NCBI GenBank assembly: GCA_020049615.1
Contig: JAIFKN010000057.1
Coordinates: 1-13,184 of the forward strand
Direction: 5' to 3'
DNA: 13,184 nt
Source: a bacterium
GTDB taxonomy: Bacteria > Planctomycetota > UBA11346
In this document: piece by piece, positions 1-7,900 of the stretch
Position numbering within the stretch: position 1 is the stretch's first letter
Layout of the letters: each line of letters starts with the position of its first letter
Made by a program: the position numbers and the translations under genes
Notes under the pieces: model-generated
Told to the model about the DNA's origin: nothing
What the model saw: only the letters and a program-made list of their open reading frames with translations
Database searches by the model: none

Positions 1-300
1 GTTCGGGTGGCGGGGATGGCGAGCGGGGCTTCATGCCGAGGACATGAGCGGCGCGGTCAGGGGATGCCAGCGCCATCACTGACCGGCGACCTGGACGCGG
101 GTGTCCGCGCCTGGTATCTCCTGGCCGATCCCCATGTCCTGCCGGTGATCGAGGTCGCCTTCCTCAACGGCCAGGAGCAGCCGACCATCGAGCAGGCCCA
201 GGCCGACTTCAACGTGCTCGGCATCCAGATGCGCGGCTTCCATGATTTCGGCGTGAAGAAGCAGGATCCGCGTGGCGGCATCAAGATGATGGGCAGGTGA
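1..300 (+). CDS. C-terminal fragment of Mu-like prophage major capsid protein (partial at left edge)
   Basis: The frame is open to the window edge and ends at TGA 298-300. About 70 C-terminal residues fit the end of the Mu-like major capsid protein, including the type fused to a ClpP-like prohead protease. The motifs seen are RAWYLLADP, then PVIEVAFLNGQEQPTIEQ, then FNVLG.QMRG...DFGVKKQDPRGG; this family builds the icosahedral head shell. The roughly 30 residues before this block (Arg/Gly-rich, with GTG at 7 and ATG at 64) do not look like capsid, and the other two plus frames carry stops in the same stretch. The upstream part may therefore be damaged or joined to foreign sequence. No other head, tail or packaging gene is visible, so it looks like a prophage remnant, although the left neighbourhood is unseen. 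The family call is fairly firm; whether the gene is intact is not known. Confidence 0.55.
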   Translation, partial: VRVAGMASGASCRGHERRGQGMPAPSLTGDLDAGVRAWYLLADPHVLPVIEVAFLNGQEQPTIEQAQADFNVLGIQMRGFHDFGVKKQDPRGGIKMMGR

Positions 301-393
301 GCATGGGCCGGGAGCCGATCAGCGATGGTCGGTCCCCGGCGTGCTTGCCCGTTGACCTCTGCCCGGCAGGCTGCCGCCGTGCCCAGCGAGAAG

Positions 394-819
394 ATGCGCT
401 ATCAGAACCGGAAGCCCGAACCCTGGTTTAATCTGCCGGACCTGTCCGATGGCGTAGCCCCGGATCGCATTCTGCCGGGCGTCTACCGCAGTGTGCTCGT
501 GCTCCAGGCCCGGGAGCCCTTTCTGGCCTGGGTCGATCAGGTCGCTCCCGAGGATGGCACCCGGTTGCGCGCCAACCCGACGTGGCAGCGGCATGCAATC
601 CTCATCCCAGGTAGCACCAACCTGGCCGACGCCGAACCCTGGCTCAGCGAATGGTGCCATCTGATCCTGGCCGAATGCATGTCCTGGTACACGCCGCTGG
701 TGCGGCTGTGGCCCGAGGACCGATCCTGGGCGACCTTCACCGCTTGGTTCAATCTCGACCTGATCTCCGGCCTACGCGATCTCGGCAGCGATCCGCTCCG
801 GGCCATTGAGGCCGATTGA
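394..819 (+). CDS. Conserved hypothetical protein, about 141 aa, WPEDRS/F..WF type
   Basis: I cannot name a function. The protein is soluble, with no signal peptide or membrane segment. It starts MRYQNRKPEPWFNLPDL and ends with a Trp-rich segment, ECMSWYTPLVRLWPEDRSW followed by F..WFNLDLISGLRDLG. That WP-D-R-(x)n-F-x-x-WF pattern resembles a family of small conserved bacterial proteins of unknown role (remembered similarity, not searched). I chose ATG 394 because the 69 bases before it in frame (GTG at 325, GTG at 379) encode low-complexity Arg/Ala residues and the recognisable fold begins at MRYQ. The Shine-Dalgarno is weak. The stop TGA (817-819) lies 2 bases before the next ATG, so the two genes are almost certainly co-translated. 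Confidence 0.7.
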   Translation: MRYQNRKPEPWFNLPDLSDGVAPDRILPGVYRSVLVLQAREPFLAWVDQVAPEDGTRLRANPTWQRHAILIPGSTNLADAEPWLSEWCHLILAECMSWYTPLVRLWPEDRSWATFTAWFNLDLISGLRDLGSDPLRAIEAD

Positions 820-821
820 CC

Positions 822-1193
822 ATGGCACTTCCGCCCCTGACCAAGCAACTGGCCGACCACCTGCTGGGAGTGTTCTGCGCCAAGCGGTTGCCAGCCGATC
901 TGCGCGAGCAGATCCGCGTCAGCCATACGATCCGAGGCAACGCCATCACCATCCACGAACATCGCGTGGCATGGGACGATCCGCGCTCATGGACCAGGAT
1001 GAAGGTCGCTGTCCTGCAGCACAACCCAGCAGACGGCACCTGGGAGTTATTCTGCTTCGACCGCAATGCGCGGCGACGGACCTATTGCGCCAGCTATCGG
1101 CTTTCCGACAGGTTGGGGTGTCGGCTATGGACGCGACATACATACATCCGGGCAACAGCAGCAAGCAGGGGCTTGTCGGATTCGACCCGGTAG
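822..1193 (+). CDS. DUF3024 family protein with atypical C-terminus
   Basis: Residues 1 to about 85 fit DUF3024, a family of roughly 110-120 residues and unknown function: ALPPLTKQLADHLLG.FC..RLP..LREQIR, then IRGNAITIHEHR, then W.DPRSWTRMKVA, then TWELFCFDRN. From about residue 86 (position about 1077) the family's usual ending, an acidic segment finishing near FWG, is absent. It is replaced by an Arg/Cys-rich tail (RRRTYCASYRLSDRLGCR...) that looks like out-of-frame or foreign sequence, and neither alternative plus frame restores the expected ending. ATG 822 follows the upstream stop by 2 bases, with GAGG at 808-811 as a modest ribosome site; TTG at 816 is a less likely start. The family assignment is fairly secure, but the gene is probably 3'-truncated by recombination. 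Confidence 0.65.
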   Translation: MALPPLTKQLADHLLGVFCAKRLPADLREQIRVSHTIRGNAITIHEHRVAWDDPRSWTRMKVAVLQHNPADGTWELFCFDRNARRRTYCASYRLSDRLGCRLWTRHTYIRATAASRGLSDSTR

Positions 1194-1252
1194 GTGAAGG
1201 TGGTGGTGGGCGGGGGCATGGAATGAAGTAAACATGGAGATCAGGGCAATCG

Positions 1253-1279
1253 GACGACTGATTTCACCGATCAGTCGTC
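1253..1279. terminator. Perfect 10-bp inverted repeat, possible bidirectional terminator
   Basis: GACGACTGAT (1253-1262) and ATCAGTCGTC (1270-1279) are exact reverse complements around a 7-base loop. The hairpin sits in the 135-base gap between the plus-strand DUF3024 gene (stop 1193) and the minus-strand lipoprotein gene (stop 1329), where a shared terminator would be expected. There is no good T-run on either side, so intrinsic termination is uncertain; it could be an operator or a mobile-element end. I see no gene in the rest of 1194-1328. Confidence 0.4.
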
Positions 1280-1328
1280 ACTTCTGAATATTTGGGGCGT
1301 ACGAGATTGGCATGGCAGTTGTCGGATG

Positions 1329-1916
1329 CTATTGCCCATGCGCCTTGGCGTACTGCCGATACAAATCCCAAGCTTTCTTCACCATCGCGTTTACGTCAAC
1401 TGAGGCGTGATGCTTATCACTTCTACGGATATCCTTGCCCTGCCGAATATACCGGATTTCATTCCAATCGCCTAATGCACCCTGAACATCAGATAACATT
1501 GTATCACCTGGAGCAGTATCTCTGTGAGGGTGGGTGACAAAAATCACTAATTCTGTCTGGTCATCTATGACAGGGCCGGTGATATAAAACCTGTCCATTC
1601 TGACTTCCTGCATTGGGAATGCCCGTACAGTCTCCTGATACGCAGCGTCCATAAACCCCTTTCGTGACCGCTGCTCATTCCAGTACGGAAAGAAATAACC
1701 TACGCCATCCTTGAACATCACAGGAAAAACCAAATGGGCTTCATCCGGCACAACACCAGAGAGATCGTATGCAATCAGAGCGTCATAAAACACATCGGAC
1801 CCTTCCGTCGGAACGACCCGATGTTTTTCCCCTCGTGGCGACACGCCAGTCCCACAACCAGCCAGAACGAAGCCGACAAGAGCAAAAAACAGAATGGGGG
1901 GAAGTTTATTAATCAC
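1329..1916 (-). CDS. Secreted lipoprotein, candidate immunity protein of the Rhs toxin
   Basis: 195 residues. The N-terminus is a classic type II signal peptide: a short n-region (MINK), hydrophobic residues 8-18, and a lipobox LAGC with Cys21 (codon 1854-1856). The residue after Cys is Gly, not Asp, so in a Gram-negative cell it would be expected at the outer membrane. The mature part (VFYDALIAYDLSG, FPVMFKDGVGYFFPYW, MDRFYITGPV) matches no family I recognise. GTG 1916 is chosen because AGGAG lies 9 bases upstream and the signal peptide begins exactly there. The gene overlaps the end of the Rhs gene by 8 bases (GTGATTAA), so it is co-translated with the toxin tip. Rhs/CDI immunity genes normally occupy this position, and several periplasm-acting lipase effectors have periplasmic or lipoprotein immunity partners. 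The immunity role is inferred from position, compartment and matching low GC (45-48% in two sampled lines). Confidence 0.85.
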   Translation of the reverse strand: MINKLPPILFFALVGFVLAGCGTGVSPRGEKHRVVPTEGSDVFYDALIAYDLSGVVPDEAHLVFPVMFKDGVGYFFPYWNEQRSRKGFMDAAYQETVRAFPMQEVRMDRFYITGPVIDDQTELVIFVTHPHRDTAPGDTMLSDVQGALGDWNEIRYIRQGKDIRRSDKHHASVDVNAMVKKAWDLYRQYAKAHGQ

Positions 1917-4900
1917 GGATATGCACTCCTGCGATACGGGCCTGTCGGACTAGGTAATCCCAGGCTACGATGCTAGCCTGCCGATCTTGATCTTGTGTTA
2001 TATTCGGCACATAAACTTGATAATCATCTCTGCCTGGCCGTGTAATTCCCGGCGCTGGCCGAGTCGATCCAATGTGAGCAGGATGGTCGCCTTCCCATGG
2101 ATCGCCTCCAATTGCCGCGTGTGTACCAAAAACAACTATGCTATTGAAGTTTGTTTGCGATCCGTCGTCTGCATACTGCCCCACTCGTCTAAAGTAGCTT
2201 CGAGATCCCACTTCTTCAGCACTTAATACACTGGCTGCATAGCGCACGTTTGAAGAAACGCCATCACCCAGACCATAACCAGGAGCCATATCAACAGCAT
2301 CGAGAAGACCAAGGAATCGAACCTGGTTACATCCAATGAATTCAGGGTCAGACGCTATCTTTCTAGCAATGTTCATTACTATGAATCCTCCCCGGGATAG
2401 TCCAACTAAATCGATAGGACGACCTGGATTATTCCGAACAGCCACTTTTAACCAACGATATGCATCCGATTCAATGCTGCGACTATCGTAACCCGTCAAC
2501 GTCCAACTAGGTCCGTCCCAGAACATAGCCGGACCTTCAATCCCCATCTGGTAGCGATTATGGAATTTTAGGATTGAGCTATGGCGTTCGCGGTCAGCTT
2601 CTGCCGGAAACTTATCTGTCACATCTTTTTTGCTGTCTGTTCCATCAATGGCCACAAGTATTGTTCCCATCGGATCCATGAACGTCGGCACAAAGTACCC
2701 AGAGTACATTGAGTACCCGTCCACATACCCCATCGAATCCCGAGAAACAAACCTCCCGTCCTTCCCCGAATACATGCGGTTGCGGAAGTAGTATAACCCT
2801 GTCTCCTCATCCAGTTCCCGTCCCGTGAAAGCCGTGGTCAGCCCGATACTTGAACGCCCACCATTGCTGACGCCTTCCACAACCCGCTCGCCGTAGGCCG
2901 TGTATGAGTACCGCTCAACAACCTGTCCCGTCTCCGAAGTGACGGCCTGCACGGAGTATTGGGCCCCGCTGTGCGCGTAATAGGTCTGCGTCCCAGCCTC
3001 GTTGGTCCGCTGGTACGCCACCAGTCCGTCGACATAGTGCGGATCCCACACATAGCTCCGAATCTCGGTCCTGCCGCCATTCCAGAATGGTGAGCCGCCG
3101 GTGCGCTGGGTCGCCGCCAGGATCTGGTCCGCTAACCGCGTCTGCATCTCCGGCGTAATAGCCTGCCCCTGCGCACCGATTTCGACATGCGTCATGCTCG
3201 GATCAAATGCCCCTGCCCCTGCCGTGATGGTCAGCACGCCATCGGTGACTTGCACCGACACCAGCCAGCCATCAAAGTCGCCGTCCTCATAGGCAGGCAC
3301 GGTGCTGGCATTGCCGGGATCGGGGTCGGTCAGAGTCTGGCCGTTCACCACGAAGTTGTTGGTGTGGGCCAAGCTGGTTGCATCACCGGCCACGATGGCA
3401 ACCGGGTAGGTCCCATTGGGCAGGGCGATCTGCCACGTCCAGGTGGTGCTGGCTTCGGCCACGAGTCCGAACGTATCGTACTGGGGCAGCGGATGGAAGC
3501 GCCGGGCCGTCGGCGAGGGGCGGCCTGTGTCGCCAAGCCAACCGTAGCTCAGCCCGTTAGTGCGGGTGTCGTAGACGCGGCCCTTATCGGCGATGAAGCC
3601 GTCGGGGATCGCCGTCGTTTCCGGCTGGAAGTTGACGCGCACCGGATCGTGGCGGTTACCCTCGGCGTCGAAGGTCGGGTAGAGCAAGGCCCCATCCGGC
3701 ACCGTGGCGAGGTTGGTCAGGGGACCATCGCTGGCCGCCTCGGCGGGTGTGGCGATGACCGGGGCGTCGAGTTCCTGGATGACCTGCCAGCCATCGTGGA
3801 CGTAGCGGGTGACGCTGCCGTGAACCCGCTTCGCCACCCGGCGGCCCAGGGCATCGTACCAGTAGAATACCTGACCAAGCTTGTAGTCGTCGGACGGCAG
3901 GGCGTCGGCCATGAGGAGCCGGTTTTCGGCATCCCACGAGAAGCCCTGGCCCTGAGCGGTACGTGCCAGATTGCCAGCCGCGTCGTGCAGGACGAGAACG
4001 TCGTTGATCTTCGCGATCTCATGAACGGCGGTGTGCTCGCGGTTCTCTGGCGTGTCGTCGCGGATGGTTTGCTTCCAGTCGCCAACCGGGGTAAGGGTCC
4101 AGGATTGTGTCCCTGGGCCGGTCGTAGCTGGGGCCACGCCACGGTTCCAGGCCGTTAGGCGATCGGCGTCATCATAGCCGAAGTGCTGGCCGCGTGTCGC
4201 AATGACGCCATCAGTCTCGGTGGTCTTGCGGCGGTTCTCGTCGTACTGGTAGCCGAGGCTGAGCACCGGCAGGGCTGGTGCATCGAAGCCCACCACGGTC
4301 GACTCCAGGCGGTTGTCGTCGGTGTAGGCGCGCGTGTCGGTCAGACCGTTGCCGTAGAGCAGGCTGGTCCGGCGACCGGCGTTGTCGTAGCCAGCTTGGG
4401 CAAGCTGCGTGCCATCCAAAGTCAGACGGTCGAGTTGGTTGCGGGTCGTGAACTCACGCACCAAGGTGGCTCCACCTGGATAGGTGACCGTCGTCCCCCG
4501 GTTGGCAGCATCGTAGCCGTACTGCACTAGCGTGCTGCTGGTGACGCCGCTGATGTCGGCGGGCCAAATCATTGTCTCTGTCTCAATGAGGCCGGTCGGC
4601 TTCCAGGTCCGCTCCACCACCGTGCCGTAGCGACCCGAGGTCGCGGTCTCGATACGGCCGGCGTCATCCAGGTCGAAGGTATCGGCCGGCGCGTCGCTGT
4701 AGGCGCGGGCGGTCAGCCGGTTGGCGCCGTCATAGGTGTAGGTCGTGACGATGCCACGCTGATCGGTGCGGGTCCACAACTGGCCGTTGGGGTGGTAGGT
4801 GTAACTGCGGGTGCCGCCGGTGGTGCCAGGGAAGGTCTCGGTTTCAAGCTGGTTGCGCTCGGTGTAGGCGTACCGGGTCTTGCCAGCCTCGTAGACCTCC

Positions 4901-7900
4901 GGCGTCACCGTGGCCTTCTTGGCCTCGTTCTCGGCGTCGGAGATGGTCAGGAGGTTGCCAGCGAGATCATAGCTGAAGGCCGTGGTGTTCCCCAGGCGGT
5001 CCTTCTCCGTCTTCTTCTGGTTCCGTGCCGTGTAGGTGAATTCGGTCGCATGGTTGAACCCGTCCACGTGCCGCAGGACATTTCCGAGCAGATCATATTC
5101 GATGCTCGACGTGTTCCCCGTCGCATCCGTCGTGTTCACCTGGCGATTGCGGGCATCGAAGCAGCTCGATTGCGTATGGCCTAACGGGTCGGTAACCGTG
5201 CGGCGATTGCCGTTCGCGTCATAGCCCATGACGATGCGGCCGGACAGGGTTTGCGGCGCATATGGACCTAGGACCTCGGACGACGTTGTTTGCTGGTGGA
5301 CGATCAGCGTGACCCAACCATCGCCATCGGTTTCCTTGTCTGCCCACATGCCGGCGCGGTCGTAGAACCCGGCGTTCTCCAGTTCAGACAGGTAATCGGC
5401 GTCCACATCCATGCCATCGATCAAGTCCCAGTCGGTCATGGAATACCAGTTGCCATCGCCACCAGAACCACCGAATGGCCCCAGGTAGGTGGTCGTGGAG
5501 CTGACTATCCCCTCTACCTGGATCGTGGTGTATCCCGATGCATCGACCGTCTTGGTCGCGGTTGCCGAACTCAGATCCCCCAGGTAGGACAGGTCGTACT
5601 CGGCGTCGATGCCCTCCCCATCATAGAGGCTGTAGTCCGCGGTTTCACCCGCTGGCGGAAGCAGGACCACTGCGGGTGGTTCGATGATACGCAGACGTCC
5701 CAGGCCGTCCGCATAGCGGTTGGTCCGGTTGCCCAACGGATCGACCAATGTGGTGCCAACCAGGCTGGCGCCGGACAGGTTCACCTGCTGGTCGTGGATG
5801 GTCTGCGTGACGTGGCGCTCGGCATCGATCACCAGGACGGTGCGGCCCAGACCATCGCTGACCTGCACCGTGGTCTCCTGCAGATGGTTGCGCACGGCCA
5901 CCGCACGATGGCCAGTCCGATTGGCGATGCGCGCAAACTCGGTCGCATAGGTGCTGCTCAAGCCGACCGCATCGAGCAGATTGTCATCGTAGAGCGTAGT
6001 CGTGACCTCGTTGTCGCCATTAGTCACGACGGACGGCCGCTTGAGCCCGTCGTACAGAGTCCGCGTGACGTTGAGATTGGCGTCACGAACCGTTTCGGTC
6101 AGGCCACCAGGGGTATAGGTGTAGTGCGTCATGAATCCGGCTGCGTCGATCACGTCCTCAAGCCAATCGCAGCAGTTGCCATAGATCCATTGCACCGTGT
6201 GGTCGTTGGCGTCGGTCTGGGTAGCTCGCTGCCCGGTCAGGGTGTAGGTGAAGCTGACTGTGGCCTCGTCGAGCGTATCCGTCGCCACCATCTGACTCGC
6301 GACGAGGTTGCGACCCGTGTAGGTCCATGTGGTGACATGGCCCAGCGGGTCGATCTCGGTCTTCCGGTTTCCAGCGTCGTCATAGGTCCACTGCCAGTGG
6401 CCTTCATCAGGGGTGTCAAAGGCTTCCCAACGGTCGGTGAGACGGCTGAGCCGGTCATACGCCATCTTGGTGACGATGCCGCGGGCATCCGTGGTGGTCA
6501 GGACACGGCCACCGGCGTCGTAGCCGGTCTCGTCGATGATATAGACTGGATTGGTCGTCGCGACGCGAACGAGGGCCCGCAGTTCATCCGGCGTTGGCAC
6601 TGCGCTGTCTGAGGGCACACCACCAGGAATGGCTTCCCGAACCGTGCGAATAACCCGATCCAGGTCGTCATAGACCGAGAAGGTGCGGCGACCGAAGGCA
6701 TCCTGGGTGTAGGCGACGCGATCAGCGGCATCGAACACCGTGCTGTCGGTCAGGTAGCGAGAGCCATCGACCCAGCGCCTGGTCTCGACTACGCGCTTGC
6801 GGGTATCGTAGACGTACTCGGTCTTCTGACCGGCACGGGTGACGACCTGCGGTAGGTCTGTGCCATCCAGGTAGCTGGTTGTCGTGGTGATGGCGATGGC
6901 CGGATTCTGAGCGCCCTCAATGCGGCTGGTCTCGCGGCCGGCGGCATCGTAGACAAAGGACGTGACCATGCCGTCCCGGTCGGTCTTGCTCAGTAGCAGA
7001 TTGGCATCAGCGCCAGTGCCGTAGTCGTACCGCTCCTTCGAGCCGTTGCCGTAGCGCACTTCCTGCACGCGGTTGCGGTCGTCATAGACGTACTGCGTGG
7101 TGTGGTTGGCAGCGTCCTTGGACCATTCCAGACGCCCTGCGACATCGTAATGCCATTGCTTGCGGGCGCGGATGGCCGGCAGCAATGGGTCGTCTGGGGG
7201 GCTGACCTCGGCGGTGCGGAAGCCGCGGCTGTCGTACTCGTAGTCGGTGACCCGGCCCAACGGGTCGATCTCCTGGATGACCTGGCCGTCGGTGCGGTAG
7301 CGCCATTCCCAGGTGACCGCCGTGCTGGCATCCTCGGTCAGGCCATCGGGCTTGAAAACGATGCCTTCGGTGCGGAAGCGCAGGTTACCCTGGTCGTCGT
7401 AGGTCGAGCGCGTGATCAGGCCGTTGGCATCCTGATGCCGGGTCGGCAGGCGCATCGCGTTGTAGACGGTCGATTCGCTGGATACGACGGCGCCGGACGC
7501 ATTCCGGTGCTCGCGCCCGGTGATCGCGCCGGAGGCGGGGTCACGCAGGTAGGTGGTGGACTTGCCCAGGGGATCGGTCTGCGCGCCCATGCGGAAGCGG
7601 CTGTCGGCCTCGTAGTCGGCGATCTTCTCCCAGGTCCAGGTGGACGGTTCGGTGGCGAAGCTCCAGGCTGAAGCGACCCACGTTGCATCCGTGACGCCTT
7701 CCGTGGTGTCGAGGCGCAGCATGCGGCCCTTCCCGGCGATGCCGCCACCCTCGAAAACGAAGATCTTCACCTGGGCACCATCGCGCTCCAGCCAATTGAG
7801 ATAGGTCGGCTCGCCGGTCGGACCGACGACGCGGCGCACGCGGTTGGGCGACTGGGCGACTACGACACCATCGGCCTGGGTGTAGGCGGTCTTCGTCAGG

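Noticed and set aside
806..1231. Alternative plus frame that might restore the DUF3024 C-terminus after a frameshift near 1070
   Set aside because: Its sequence there (QLSAFRQVGVSAMDATYIHP) does not resemble the family's usual acidic, FWG-type ending, so a simple one-base shift does not explain the loss.
1292..1537. 81-codon plus-strand open frame opposite the lipoprotein
   Set aside because: The minus strand has a signal peptide, lipobox, ribosome site and operon overlap, while the plus frame has none of these.
3187..4158. 323-codon plus-strand open frame, and a similar 325-codon one at 7918-8895
   Set aside because: Both lie opposite the well-supported Rhs frame, have no ribosome site worth noting and contain no known motif.
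5290..6612. 440-codon open frame on the plus strand, antisense to the Rhs core
   Set aside because: It is an antisense shadow produced by GC-rich codon use. It lacks a recognisable domain, and the opposite strand carries continuous YD repeats.
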